From positions 85,607 through 149,606 of the forward strand of contig CAJGBY010000003.1 in NCBI GenBank assembly GCA_904501735.1: a DNA stretch of 64,000 nt. The letters run 5' to 3'. The notes under the pieces were generated by a model. It had not been told where the DNA came from and made no database searches. It saw only the letters and a list, made by a program, of their open reading frames with translations. Numbering within the stretch: position 1 is the stretch's first letter; every line of letters begins with the position of its first letter. Below, piece after piece: positions 15,652 to 24,340 of this stretch. Both the position numbers and the translations under genes were made by a program. The stretch comes from an uncultured Muribaculaceae bacterium. Lineage in GTDB: Bacteria; Bacteroidota; Bacteroidia; Bacteroidales; Muribaculaceae.

Positions 15652-15727
15652 TCGGGGTACCAGGATTCGAACCTGGGACCCCCTGCTCCCAAAGCAGGTG
15701 CGCTAACCGGACTGCGCTACACCCCGA
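15652..15727 (-). tRNA. tRNA-Pro (anticodon TGG)
   Basis: On the minus strand the gene begins TCGGGGTGTAGCGCAGTCC and ends with the matching acceptor arm ACCCCGA. The anticodon stem CCTGC/GCAGG encloses the loop TTTGGGA, giving anticodon TGG. The T arm has the usual GGTTCGAATCC. The length is 76 nt and CCA is not encoded. Confidence 0.97.
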
Positions 15728-15821
15728 TTGCATTCATTTCTGAATTGCGAGTGCAAAGATATAACCTTTTTGCGAGATGTGCAAATATTTGTGATAAAAA
15801 TTTTGATTTTTGTTGATAAAT

Positions 15822-16820
15822 TTATGAAATCGTAGCTAATGCTGCGATTAAATCGTTGATAGAAGTAGCTGTGATGAGGCGATTTGCTTTCTCGATGGAG
15901 AAATTTCTTGGCGATGTTGCTGTGATGGTGATGTCGCACTGAGAATCGGAGTTGATGCGATAGCCATTGCGAGCAAGAGCGTTTGCAATCCAGCGAGTTA
16001 GGACGGCGTCGTCGCTTTTGAGGTTGACCGAATGAGGACAATCGATATTGATGCAGAAATCGCCTTGTGAAAGGTTGAACGATATGTTTTGTGAAGCGAA
16101 AATAGAGTCCATAGCCCCAGTGAGAGCAAGATCTTCGGTGTTTCCGCTTAAAACTTGTCGGTCGTGAGTAATAATCCACAACTCGTCGGCAAGCATGACA
16201 GCTTGAGAAAGGTCGTGCGACGAAAGAAGGATAGCCTTGTTGTGCTCGTGGGCAAGGCGATGGAGCAAGAGCATTGTTTCCATGCGGCTTTCCACATCGA
16301 GGAAGGCTGTTGGTTCGTCGAGAATGATGATAGGAGTGCTTTGTGCAAGTGCCTTGGCAATCATCACCTTTTGTCGTTCGCCATCGGATAGCTCGGCAAG
16401 GAACGAATTCGCCTTGTGGCTGATTCCTGCTTGGTGCATCGCATCTTCGACGATAGAGCGATCATTGCTATCTAATATTCCCAAGAAGCCTGTGTAGGGT
16501 TGTCGACCAAGCGACACGAGTTCGCGAACGGTGAGTCCACCAGCCTGAGTGCGGTCGGTGTTGACGATGCTAAGAAGTCGCGATAGCTCCTTTTTGCTGA
16601 TAGAGTTGATTGGCGTTCCGTTGAGGAGAGTGTTGCCTTCGAGCGGAGCTTGGTCGCCCGTGATGGTGCGCAGGAGGGTGGATTTGCCTATACCATTGGC
16701 ACCAAGAAGAGCTACAAGTTTGCCTTGCTCAACCGATAGATTGAGTGAGGAAAGAATAGGAGTATCGGTGTTGCCTTTGCGATAGCCTACTGTGAGATTG
16801 TGAGTGCTTAGTATAGACAT
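15822..16820 (-). CDS. FecE-type ABC transporter ATP-binding protein with C-terminal extension
   Basis: This is the ATPase of an iron-siderophore/haem/cobalamin-type importer. It has Walker A GANGIGKST (about residues 39-47), the signature LSDGERQKV, and Walker B IIILDEPTAFLD with the H-loop SSHDLSQA. It is 332 residues, about 70-80 longer than usual. The extra C-terminal part (after about residue 255, from FCINIDCPHSVN) is a small alpha/beta-looking domain. I cannot name it, but it may be regulatory. The gene is third in the operon, two bases after the permease stop. The substrate is not determined by sequence. Confidence 0.92.
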   Translation of the reverse strand: MSILSTHNLTVGYRKGNTDTPILSSLNLSVEQGKLVALLGANGIGKSTLLRTITGDQAPLEGNTLLNGTPINSISKKELSRLLSIVNTDRTQAGGLTVRELVSLGRQPYTGFLGILDSNDRSIVEDAMHQAGISHKANSFLAELSDGERQKVMIAKALAQSTPIIILDEPTAFLDVESRMETMLLLHRLAHEHNKAILLSSHDLSQAVMLADELWIITHDRQVLSGNTEDLALTGAMDSIFASQNISFNLSQGDFCINIDCPHSVNLKSDDAVLTRWIANALARNGYRINSDSQCDITITATSPRNFSIEKANRLITATSINDLIAALATIS

Positions 16821-16822
16821 AT

Positions 16823-17875
16823 TTAGTTGAAATACTGTAGTTTGCGACGGTTGAGAATGATGTATATTATCACAGGTACACCAATGATAGGAGTGATGGC
16901 ATTAATAGGAATGATTCCTATTGAAACAGGCGCAACGCTCACGAGAGAGCACAATAGAGCCATTACGGCACCTGCCAACATGGTTATAGGTGTGAGAATA
17001 TTGTGGTTGGAAGTTCCGATAGATAGACGAGCTATGTGAGGAACAACCAATCCGAGGAAGCTGATAGGTCCACAATAGGCAGTAACCACAGCTGTGAGAA
17101 GTCCTGTGATGATGAGTAGCGTGTTGCGAGTGTGCTTGATGTTGACACCAAGGTTTTCGGCGTAGCGAGTGCCGAGAAGTAGCGCGTTGAGAGGCTTCAC
17201 CATGAGGATAGCAGCCAAAAGTGAAATGATTATGGCGATGGTGAAGAATGAAATCTCATCGGCCGATACGCCAGAGAAGTTACCCATACCCCAAATAACG
17301 AAAGAGTGAACGCCCTCTTCGGTAGCAAAGAAATTGAGCAGTGAAATGGCGCTCGAAGTGAGATAGCTCACCATAATACCGATGATGAGAATCATTGTGG
17401 CACTCTTGACGAAAGTTGAAAATACGATGAGTATAGCCAACACAGCCATTGCGCCGATGAAAGCCCCCGATAGGGTGGTTAGGTGGGCTGCCAATGAGCC
17501 TGTGATGCTTGATAGAGCGCTACCACCGATGAGCATAACGATAGCCACGCCAAGACTTGCGCCTGTGGATATACCTAATATAGAAGGGTCGGCAAGAGGG
17601 TTGTTGAAAACCGTTTGCAAGAGTAGTCCACACACAGCAAGAGCCGCCCCAGCAAGAGTGGCTGTGATGATGGTAGGGATGCGAGATTGGAAGATGATGA
17701 CCTCCCAGATGTGGTTGTCGCATTTTTCGCCAGTGAGCATACCGAAAATTTCGCTCGCAGGAATGTCTACAGAGCCAATCAGTAGGTTGCCAATAATTAG
17801 AGCTATAAGCAGTGCTAATAGGGCAATGGTGGCAATGACAAATCGTCGATTGTGTATGTTGGTAGAATTACTCAT
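16823..17875 (-). CDS. FecCD-family ABC transporter permease
   Basis: The 350-residue integral membrane protein has about nine to ten helices. It shows FecCD family sequences such as ALAVCGLLLQTVFNNPLADPSILGISTGA, ISFLGLVVPHIAR and the C-terminal IPINAITPIIGVPVIIYII. It forms the import channel for a metal chelate or cobalamin with the ATPase encoded next. The upstream binding-protein gene overlaps it by eight bases, so all three products are likely made from one transcript. Confidence 0.95.
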   Translation of the reverse strand: MSNSTNIHNRRFVIATIALLALLIALIIGNLLIGSVDIPASEIFGMLTGEKCDNHIWEVIIFQSRIPTIITATLAGAALAVCGLLLQTVFNNPLADPSILGISTGASLGVAIVMLIGGSALSSITGSLAAHLTTLSGAFIGAMAVLAILIVFSTFVKSATMILIIGIMVSYLTSSAISLLNFFATEEGVHSFVIWGMGNFSGVSADEISFFTIAIIISLLAAILMVKPLNALLLGTRYAENLGVNIKHTRNTLLIITGLLTAVVTAYCGPISFLGLVVPHIARLSIGTSNHNILTPITMLAGAVMALLCSLVSVAPVSIGIIPINAITPIIGVPVIIYIILNRRKLQYFN

Positions 17876-18992
17876 CTAATAGAGGTTTGTAATATTGTGT
17901 ATTGTAGTCGGGGAGCAATTGAGGGTTGAAAATTGCTATATATTCTTTTAATAAAAGTTCGGGGTGGAAAGGGAAATCTTGATACAAGGTGGTGCGCTCG
18001 GTGTCGCAGAAATAGATGTTTTTCTGCTTGAACGCCTTAAATTCGGCATTAAGAGCATTTTGAACCTTGAGTTTGGTGTAGCTAAACGAAGATTCTAAGC
18101 TCTTGATGAGCCACACATCGGCATCGTGAGACTTTTCGAGCACCTGAGCCATATCGAGAGGAATAGAACCAGTGGTGTGAACATCACTCCAAGCATAGGC
18201 GCCACCAGCATCGGCAAAAAGTTGAGCCATATAGCTATCGCCACCAGGAACATACCAAGTGCCATTGATGATGTTTTCGGATAGGACTTTGGTTTTGTGT
18301 TGCGATTGAGCAGCAAGTTGCTTGAGTTGGTTGTATTCAGTTAACACATTATTGTAAATGCTGTCGGCTTTTTCTTGCTCGCCAAACAATTCACCAAACA
18401 GTTTGATCCATTCAGCTCTGCCCAGAGGAGAAGTTTCCATATAGTCGGCACATTGTACCACGGTGATACCGAGTTTTTCGATGTCTTTGAACTGAGAATC
18501 TTGGTAGGGCGACACGATGACAGCATCGGGTGAAAGCGCGATGATGCGTTCGATGTTAGGAGAAGCACTTGAGCCCACATTTACTATAGAACCATTGTAG
18601 ACGCCCTCGATAATTTCGGGGATCGTGAAGTATTGAGGATCGCACACACCCTTGATGGCTGATAAGTGTCCCAGTTCTTTGATGATATTGGCGTGAACGG
18701 TAGAATATACGATAACTCGTTTGAGTGGGCGAGTGATTGCGTTGTTAGGAGTAGACTCATTGTTATCAGAGAGTGTGAAAGAGCATAGATTGGCGTCTTT
18801 TTTCCACGGATTGATGATAGAGATGCGAGAGTCGTTGCTTGAGTTGTGCTCAATGGTGATGCCATTGGCATGGAGCATAGGGACGGGGGTAAAATTGTCG
18901 TTGCCCGAATAAGATGAGTTGTGCTTGCTTGTAGGCGAACAAGCAATGAGCATGAAAATGATAGGAATGCAGAATAGCTTAAGTAGTTTCAT
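17868..18992 (-). CDS. ABC transporter substrate-binding lipoprotein (BtuF/FecB type)
   Basis: The open frame reaches 19046, but the Met at 18992 begins a proper lipoprotein signal with the lipobox LIAC (Cys18), so I use that start. The mature 357 residues begin with a Bacteroidetes-style N-terminal extension (about 25-85, containing INPWKKD) followed by a type III periplasmic-binding fold. That fold is marked by RVIVYSTVHANIIKELG, IERIIALSPDAVIVSPY and WYVPGGDSYMAQLFADAGG. It captures the ligand and passes it to the FecCD permease. Iron-siderophore or cobalamin is most likely. No TonB-dependent receptor is adjacent. Confidence 0.9.
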   Translation of the reverse strand: MKLLKLFCIPIIFMLIACSPTSKHNSSYSGNDNFTPVPMLHANGITIEHNSSNDSRISIINPWKKDANLCSFTLSDNNESTPNNAITRPLKRVIVYSTVHANIIKELGHLSAIKGVCDPQYFTIPEIIEGVYNGSIVNVGSSASPNIERIIALSPDAVIVSPYQDSQFKDIEKLGITVVQCADYMETSPLGRAEWIKLFGELFGEQEKADSIYNNVLTEYNQLKQLAAQSQHKTKVLSENIINGTWYVPGGDSYMAQLFADAGGAYAWSDVHTTGSIPLDMAQVLEKSHDADVWLIKSLESSFSYTKLKVQNALNAEFKAFKQKNIYFCDTERTTLYQDFPFHPELLLKEYIAIFNPQLLPDYNTQYYKPLLDE

Positions 18993-19051
18993 TTTAATGG
19001 CGCACAAAGTGTAATGCAAAATTAAATAATATCGGTGTAAACACAAAAAAA

Positions 19052-19082
19052 TAAGCGACTCAATCGTTGATTGAATCGCTTA
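19052..19082 (-). terminator. Terminator after tRNA-Val
   Basis: Stem TAAGCGACTCAAT/ATTGAATCGCTTA with a single G-U pair on the transcribed strand, followed by TTTTTTTGTG. It lies 12 bases past the tRNA 3' end. Confidence 0.9.
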
Positions 19083-19094
19083 ACATTTTGTTGT

Positions 19095-19168
19095 GGGCGT
19101 TGACGGATTCGAACCGCCGACCCTCTGCTTGTAAGGCAGATGCTCTGAACCAGCTGAGCTAAACGCCC
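19095..19168 (-). tRNA. tRNA-Val (anticodon TAC)
   Basis: The acceptor arms are GGGCGTT and AACGCCC. The D arm is TAGCTCAGCTGGTTCAGAGC. The anticodon stem CTGCC/AAGCAG region encloses anticodon TAC, and the T arm is GGCGGTTCGAATCCG. The length is 74 nt and CCA is not encoded. Confidence 0.97.
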
Positions 19169-19263
19169 TATTGATTTCTCAATTGCGATGCAAAGGTATA
19201 ACTTTTTTTTGAATTGGCAAAGAAAAAAATGAAAAAAGTTTAGAAAAATTGTTCAAAGTGTTG

Positions 19264-19271
19264 TAAATTTG
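19264..19271 (+). promoter_or_regulatory. Putative -7 box of purB
   Basis: TAAATTTG on the plus strand matches TAnnTTTG. No strong TTTG is seen at -33, where an A/T-rich GTTTAG occurs instead. The predicted leader of about 110 nt is A-rich (19280-19388) with no clear structure. Confidence 0.4.
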
Positions 19272-19388
19272 CAATGTCTAATAAGTAATGAAAAGATTAA
19301 ACGGCTGATTGATAGATTTTTCGCAGAAAAAAGCACAATCACCGAAAAATTAAAGAAAAAATAACCCAATAAATAAAAAATAAAGAAA

Positions 19389-20732
19389 ATGAATTTAAGT
19401 ACCCTCACAGCCATTTCGCCAATCGATGGCCGTTATCGTGGAAAAACTGAATCTCTAGATGCTTATTTCTCAGAATTTGCATTGATTCGCTATCGTGTGA
19501 AAGTAGAAGTAGAATATTTCATTGCATTGTGTGAATTGCCATTGCCACAACTTAGTGGCGTGGATGCAAGCAAATATGCATCATTGCGTGCAATCTATGA
19601 AAACTTCTCGTTGGAAGATGCTCAACGAATCAAGGATATTGAGAGCGTAACCAATCACGATGTTAAAGCTGTGGAGTATTTCTTGAAAGAGTGCTTCGAT
19701 GCACTTGGATTGAGCGAATGCAAGGAATTTATCCACTTCGGATTGACTTCACAAGATATCAACAATACATCGGTTCCAATGTCGGTGATGGACTCAATGA
19801 ACGATGTGTTGGTACCACTTGTACAAGAAGTAATCGACCAATTGAATGCATTTGCTGAAGAATGGAAAGAACTTCCAATGCTTGCAAAGACACATGGTCA
19901 ACCAGCATCGCCTACTCGCTTGGGTAAGGAAATAAAGGTGTTTGCTTATCGTCTTGAAGAACAACTTGAACAACTAAAGGCAGTACCAGTGAGCGGTAAG
20001 TTCGGTGGTGCAACAGGTAACTTCAATGCACACCTTATCGCATTCCCTGAAGTGAACTGGCTTGAATTTGCTGAAAAGTTCTTGAGCGAAAAGCTTGGAA
20101 TCAAGCGTGAGCGTTGGACAACCCAAATTTCAAACTACGATAATTTCGGCGCAATGTTTGATGCAATGAAGCGCATCAACACAATTATCATCGACCTTGA
20201 CCGCGATATTTGGCAATATATATCAATGAACTACTTCAAGCAAAAGATTAAGGCAGGTGAAGTGGGTTCATCGGCAATGCCTCACAAGGTGAATCCAATC
20301 GACTTTGAAAACTCAGAAGGTAACCTTGGTATTGCTAATGCAGTGCTTGAACACTTGTCGTCAAAGTTGCCAATCTCTCGTTTGCAACGCGACTTGACCG
20401 ACTCAACAGTGCTTCGTAATGTGGGTGTTCCTGTGGGTCACATGGTGATTGCAATGAAGAGCACATTGAAGGGTCTTGGCAAGCTTGTTCTTAACGAAGA
20501 AGCAATCTATGCCGATCTTGATAATATGTGGAATGTGGTGGCTGAAGCTATTCAAACAATTCTTCGTCGTGAAGGATATGAAAAGCCATATGAAACATTG
20601 AAGGCATTAACACGCACAAACAGCGTGGTGAACGAACAAAGTATATCGGAATTTATCGATACACTAAATGTGAGCGACGAAGTGAAAGCCGAGCTTAAGC
20701 GTATCACGCCTCACAGCTATACAGGATATTGA
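19389..20732 (+). CDS. purB: Adenylosuccinate lyase
   Basis: This enzyme removes fumarate from SAICAR and from adenylosuccinate in purine synthesis. The 447-residue protein shows the long-form PurB pattern: SPIDGRYRGKTESLDAYFSE at the N-terminus, HFGLTSQDINNTS, KTHGQPASPTRLGKE and the flexible catalytic loop GSSAMPHKVNPIDFENSEGN with its Ser and Lys. The gene is the first of a plus-strand stretch and is preceded by a -7 box. Length and motifs are complete. Confidence 0.97.
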   Translation: MNLSTLTAISPIDGRYRGKTESLDAYFSEFALIRYRVKVEVEYFIALCELPLPQLSGVDASKYASLRAIYENFSLEDAQRIKDIESVTNHDVKAVEYFLKECFDALGLSECKEFIHFGLTSQDINNTSVPMSVMDSMNDVLVPLVQEVIDQLNAFAEEWKELPMLAKTHGQPASPTRLGKEIKVFAYRLEEQLEQLKAVPVSGKFGGATGNFNAHLIAFPEVNWLEFAEKFLSEKLGIKRERWTTQISNYDNFGAMFDAMKRINTIIIDLDRDIWQYISMNYFKQKIKAGEVGSSAMPHKVNPIDFENSEGNLGIANAVLEHLSSKLPISRLQRDLTDSTVLRNVGVPVGHMVIAMKSTLKGLGKLVLNEEAIYADLDNMWNVVAEAIQTILRREGYEKPYETLKALTRTNSVVNEQSISEFIDTLNVSDEVKAELKRITPHSYTGY

Positions 20733-20760
20733 TAACAAAACATGAAATACAAATCTTTTT

Positions 20761-20806
20761 AGGTGCAAAAATTGTTGTTTCTACAAAAAACACTATCTTT
20801 GCACCT
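20761..20806 (+). promoter_or_regulatory. rluB promoter embedded in an inverted repeat
   Basis: TATCTTTG (20794-20801) with a TTG about 16 bp upstream is a good Bacteroidetes promoter. Perfect 9-bp inverted repeats AGGTGCAAA (20761-20769) and TTTGCACCT (20798-20806) bracket it. They could be an operator, or a weak terminator for purB. The remaining 190 bp to the start codon are an untranslated leader. Confidence 0.55.
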
Positions 20807-20961
20807 TAGAAAAGATATAATAGAGAATTTATATAAATACCGCAGTTGAATTTACTATTAGCTATAAAGGTATTATAGCAAAGTGATTTATAAAAGTTCA
20901 CTATAGAGAAAACAAAATATAAAATAAAAACAACCTTACTTTTAATCGGAATTATTTACGC

Positions 20962-20977
20962 GCAACCGCGAGGCTGC
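20962..20977 (+). promoter_or_regulatory. Hairpin with GNRA loop in the rluB leader
   Basis: GCAACC-GCGA-GGCTGC forms a 6-bp stem with one A/C mismatch and a GCGA tetraloop, ending 16 bases before the start codon. A translational control role is inference. Confidence 0.4.
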
Positions 20978-20993
20978 AAAACAAATTAGATTT

Positions 20994-22319
20994 ATGGAAG
21001 AAAATCTCGAAAAGAAACCAAGAAGACCAAGAATTGGTGAGTCAAGAGGGACTGAAGGCGTTGGTAACAACGAACAGTTTGAAAAGGTGAGTTATAATCA
21101 AGAACAAGGAGAGAACTCTTATTCTCAGCGTTCTTATGGTAATCGTCAAAATTACGGATATAATCGCCAAGGCGGTTATGGCAATCGTCAAGGCGGCTAT
21201 AATAACAATCGTCAAGGTGGTTATGGCAATCGCCAAGGTGGATATAACAATAATCGCCAAGGTGGCTACAATCGTTATAACAACAATTATAGCAACAACT
21301 ATGAAAATAATGTAGCTGAAGGCGAACAACAACAAAGCAACAATAGCTATGGCACACGCCAAGGCGGTTACAACCGTCAAGGTGGCTTTAATAATAATCG
21401 TCAAGGTGGTTACAACAACAACCGTCAAGGCGGCTTTAACAATCGTCAAGGTGGTTACAATAACAACCGCCAAGGTGGTTTCGGTGGTAACAACCGTCAA
21501 GGAAACAAGAAATTCAATAAGGGAGGCGAAAGAATCCAACAAATGCGTTTCACTCCACGCCCAAAGCGTGTTGAATATGAAATGCCAATCGTGGATCCAG
21601 AAGAAGCAATCCGCTTGAATAAGTTCATGGCAAATGCAGGTGTGTGCTCGCGTCGTGCTGCCGATGAATTGATCCAAAAAGGCTATGTGAAGGTGAATGG
21701 CAATGTGGTAACAGAACTTGGTACAAAGATCACTCACTCAGATGTTGTGGAATACAACGACAAGGTGGTTGTGCTTGAAAGCAAGTGCTACATCCTATTG
21801 AACAAGCCAAAAGATTGTGTAACAACAAGTGATGACCCAAATGGTCGTAAGACAGTTATGGACCTTGTGAAGGGTGCATGCGACGAACGCATCTATCCAG
21901 TGGGCCGTCTTGACCGCAATACAACAGGTGTGCTTCTACTTACAAATGATGGTGATTTGGCATCAAAGCTTACTCACCCACAATATGTAAAGAAGAAGAT
22001 CTATCAAGTGTGGGTAGATAAGGCAATTTCGGAAGAACACATGCAACAAATTGCCGATGGTATTATGCTTGAAGATGGTGAAATTCATGCTGACGCAATC
22101 AGCTATGTATCGCCAACCGATCGTAAGCAAGCAGGTATCGAAATCCACTCAGGTAAGAATCGTATTGTGCGTCGTATATTTGAATCGCTTGGCTACCATG
22201 TGGTGAAGCTTGACCGTGTATACTTTGCAGGTTTGACAAAGAAGGATCTTCCACGCGGACGCTGGCGTTACTTGACTCAAGATGAAGTGAACTTCTTGAA
22301 GCAAGGCTCATTTGAATAA
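20994..22319 (+). CDS. rluB: Pseudouridine synthase (RsuA/RluB family) with repetitive N-terminal arm
   Basis: The enzyme isomerises uridine to pseudouridine in rRNA. The C-terminal half is standard: an S4 RNA-binding domain (about 205-250, RLNKFMANAGVCSRRAADELI), then the catalytic domain with VGRLDRNTTGVLLLTND (about 301-317, catalytic Asp in GRLDR) and KNRIVRRIFESLG. The first 200 residues are unusual. Residues about 45-170 are tandem NNRQGGY/NRQGGF units, low-complexity and positively charged, likely disordered and RNA-binding. The choice of rluB rather than rsuA or rluF is by similarity only. The gene has its own promoter and precedes asnS by 35 bp. Confidence 0.92.
   Translation: MEENLEKKPRRPRIGESRGTEGVGNNEQFEKVSYNQEQGENSYSQRSYGNRQNYGYNRQGGYGNRQGGYNNNRQGGYGNRQGGYNNNRQGGYNRYNNNYSNNYENNVAEGEQQQSNNSYGTRQGGYNRQGGFNNNRQGGYNNNRQGGFNNRQGGYNNNRQGGFGGNNRQGNKKFNKGGERIQQMRFTPRPKRVEYEMPIVDPEEAIRLNKFMANAGVCSRRAADELIQKGYVKVNGNVVTELGTKITHSDVVEYNDKVVVLESKCYILLNKPKDCVTTSDDPNGRKTVMDLVKGACDERIYPVGRLDRNTTGVLLLTNDGDLASKLTHPQYVKKKIYQVWVDKAISEEHMQQIADGIMLEDGEIHADAISYVSPTDRKQAGIEIHSGKNRIVRRIFESLGYHVVKLDRVYFAGLTKKDLPRGRWRYLTQDEVNFLKQGSFE
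21145..21505 (+). repeat. Tandem in-frame repeats encoding NRQGGY units
   Basis: About a dozen near-copies of a short unit such as AATCGTCAAGGTGGTTACAA lie in one reading frame of rluB. Synonymous changes vary between units while the peptide stays constant, which points to selection on the protein. Confidence 0.85.
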
Positions 22320-22354
22320 TCAGAACTATAAAAACGATAAGAATATACATCATT

Positions 22355-23758
22355 ATGAGTTTGAAAAGGACAAAGATTGTTGATATTTTCGATGCATCAC
22401 TTGTGGGACAACAAGTGTGCGTGAAGGGTTGGGTGAGAACTCGCCGTGGCAACAAAAATGTACAATTTGTGGCATTGAACGATGGTTCAACAATCAAAAA
22501 CATACAGATCGTAGTAGACCTTGCAAAGTTCAGCGAGGAAGAATTGAAACCTATTACAACAGGTTCTAGTTTGTGTGTAGAAGGATTGTTGGTAGAATCG
22601 GAAGGTAAGGGTCAAACTTGCGAAATCCAAGCTGAAAAGATCCAAATCTACGGTACAGCCGATCCAGATAGCTATCCATTGCAAAAGAAGGGTCACACAA
22701 TGGAATTCTTGCGTGATATAGCTCACTTGCGTCCACGCACTAACACATTTGGTGCAGTGTTCCGCATTCGCCACAATATGGCAATCGCTATTCACCGTTT
22801 CTTCCACGAAAGAGGATTCTTCTATTTCCACACACCTATCATCACAGCTTCTGACTGTGAAGGTGCAGGACAAATGTTCCAAGTAACAACAATGAACCTT
22901 TACGACTTGAAGAAGGACGAAAATGGTTCAATCCGTTACGATAACGACTTCTTCGGCAAGCAAGCAAGTTTGACAGTATCAGGTCAGCTTGAAGGTGAGC
23001 TTGCAGCAACAGCACTTGGTGCAATTTATACTTTCGGTCCTACATTCCGTGCCGAAAATTCAAATACTCCTCGTCACTTGGCTGAATTCTGGATGATTGA
23101 ACCAGAAGTAGCATTCAACGACATCGTTGACAATATGGACTTGGCTGAAGACTTCATCAAGTACTGTGTGAAGTGGGCGTTGGATAACTGCTATGACGAT
23201 GTTAAGTTCTTGAACGATATGTTCGACAAGGAACTTATCGCTCGCCTTGAAGGTGTGCTTAAGCAAGACTTCGTGCGCTTGACTTACACTGAAGGTATCA
23301 AGATTCTTGAAGAAGCAGTGGCAGGTGGTCACAAGTTTGAATTCCCAGTATATTGGGGTGTAGACTTGGCATCGGAACACGAACGCTTCCTTGTAGAAGA
23401 ACACTTCAAGCGTCCTGTGATCTTGACTGACTATCCAAAGGAAATCAAGGCATTCTATATGAAGCAAAATGAGGACGGTAAGACTGTTCGCGCGATGGAT
23501 GTATTGTTCCCAAAGATTGGCGAAATCATTGGTGGTTCGGAACGCGAAGAAAGCTACGACAAGCTTATCAATCGTATCGAAGAGCTAAATATCCCAATGA
23601 AGGATATGTGGTGGTATCTTGAAACTCGTAAGTTCGGTACAGTGCCTCACTCTGGTTTCGGTCTTGGTTTTGAACGCCTATTGCTATTCGTAACAGGTAT
23701 GTCAAATATCCGCGATGTGATTCCTTTCCCACGCACTCCAAACAATGCAGAGTTCTAA
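22355..23758 (+). CDS. asnS: Asparaginyl-tRNA synthetase
   Basis: The class IIb synthetase charges tRNA-Asn. The 467-residue product has an N-terminal OB anticodon-binding domain (about 15-110, VCVKGWVRTRRGNKNVQF). The catalytic domain has motif 2 around FRAENSNTPRHLAEFWMIEPE and the C-terminal motif 3 GFGLGFERLLLF. The gene follows rluB by 35 bp, probably co-transcribed, and ends at a strong terminator. Confidence 0.97.
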   Translation: MSLKRTKIVDIFDASLVGQQVCVKGWVRTRRGNKNVQFVALNDGSTIKNIQIVVDLAKFSEEELKPITTGSSLCVEGLLVESEGKGQTCEIQAEKIQIYGTADPDSYPLQKKGHTMEFLRDIAHLRPRTNTFGAVFRIRHNMAIAIHRFFHERGFFYFHTPIITASDCEGAGQMFQVTTMNLYDLKKDENGSIRYDNDFFGKQASLTVSGQLEGELAATALGAIYTFGPTFRAENSNTPRHLAEFWMIEPEVAFNDIVDNMDLAEDFIKYCVKWALDNCYDDVKFLNDMFDKELIARLEGVLKQDFVRLTYTEGIKILEEAVAGGHKFEFPVYWGVDLASEHERFLVEEHFKRPVILTDYPKEIKAFYMKQNEDGKTVRAMDVLFPKIGEIIGGSEREESYDKLINRIEELNIPMKDMWWYLETRKFGTVPHSGFGLGFERLLLFVTGMSNIRDVIPFPRTPNNAEF

Positions 23759-23780
23759 AAACTGGGATTTATAGAATACT

Positions 23781-23813
23781 AATAAGCGATGTGCAAATGT
23801 GCGCATCGCTTAT
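23781..23813 (+). terminator. Terminator after asnS
   Basis: An 11-bp stem AATAAGCGATG/CATCGCTTATT followed by T6, 23 bases past the asnS stop. Confidence 0.88.
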
Positions 23814-23845
23814 TTTTTATAGGTGAAGGAAAGTGTGGAAAAAAT

Positions 23846-23880
23846 TAAGAGGCTATGCTCGGAAAGTGCATAGCCTCTTA
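23846..23880 (-). terminator. Terminator after the HIT gene
   Basis: A 13-bp stem TAAGAGGCTATGC/GCATAGCCTCTTA followed on the minus strand by AATTTTTTCC. It ends the greA-HIT operon, facing the asnS terminator. Confidence 0.88.
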
Positions 23881-23905
23881 GTTGTGATGTATATATCTGT
23901 TGAGA

Positions 23906-24331
23906 TTAGAAAATCTCAGGGTGAGATGTTTCGTTTTCGTTGAATTTGTTGAAGATTTTTTCAGCGATAGCTTTCATTTCTTCAGGTTGAAGTTGCTTCT
24001 TTTCGGCGAAGAAATTCATATCGCTTTCGCTGTTGATAGGCAATAGGTGAATATGAGCGTGAGGTACTTCAAGTCCCATTACAGCCACACCTACGCGCTT
24101 GCAAGGCATAACTTCCTTCATAGCTTCGGCTACTTTCTTAGCAAAAGCTGTAAGTTCGGCATATTCGTTGTTAGGAAGATCGAAAATGTAGTCAACTTCG
24201 TGCTTAGGCACAACAAGAGTGTGTCCAGCAGCTACTGGGTTGATGTCGAGGAAAGCATAGTGCTTGTCGTCTTCGGCAACTTTGTAACTTGGAATTTCGC
24301 CTGCAATGATTCTTGAGAAAATAGATGCCAT
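23906..24331 (-). CDS. HIT-family nucleotide hydrolase
   Basis: The 141-residue histidine-triad protein has the catalytic motif HAHIHLLP (about residues 96-103). It also has the N-terminal FSRIIAGEIPSYKVAEDD and HTLVVPKHEVDYIFDL segments typical of HinT-like purine nucleoside phosphoramidases and dinucleoside polyphosphate hydrolases. It lies nine bases after greA, in one operon, and ends at a strong terminator. The physiological substrate is not known from sequence. Confidence 0.93.
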   Translation of the reverse strand: MASIFSRIIAGEIPSYKVAEDDKHYAFLDINPVAAGHTLVVPKHEVDYIFDLPNNEYAELTAFAKKVAEAMKEVMPCKRVGVAVMGLEVPHAHIHLLPINSESDMNFFAEKKQLQPEEMKAIAEKIFNKFNENETSHPEIF

Positions 24332-24340
24332 AATGTAAAA

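Noticed and set aside
15397..15816. Plus-strand 139-residue open frame
   Set aside because: It crosses the 177-bp repeat, the tRNA terminator and the whole tRNA-Pro gene antisense, so it is not a gene.
21145..21505. Tandem repeats as a possible CRISPR array
   Set aside because: Units are short, in frame, without spacers of constant length, and encode a peptide of an intact enzyme.
21042..21737. Minus-strand 231-residue frame inside rluB
   Set aside because: Shadow of the NRQGGY repeats, giving an artificial Thr/Ile/Val/Ala-rich sequence that only mimics a membrane protein.
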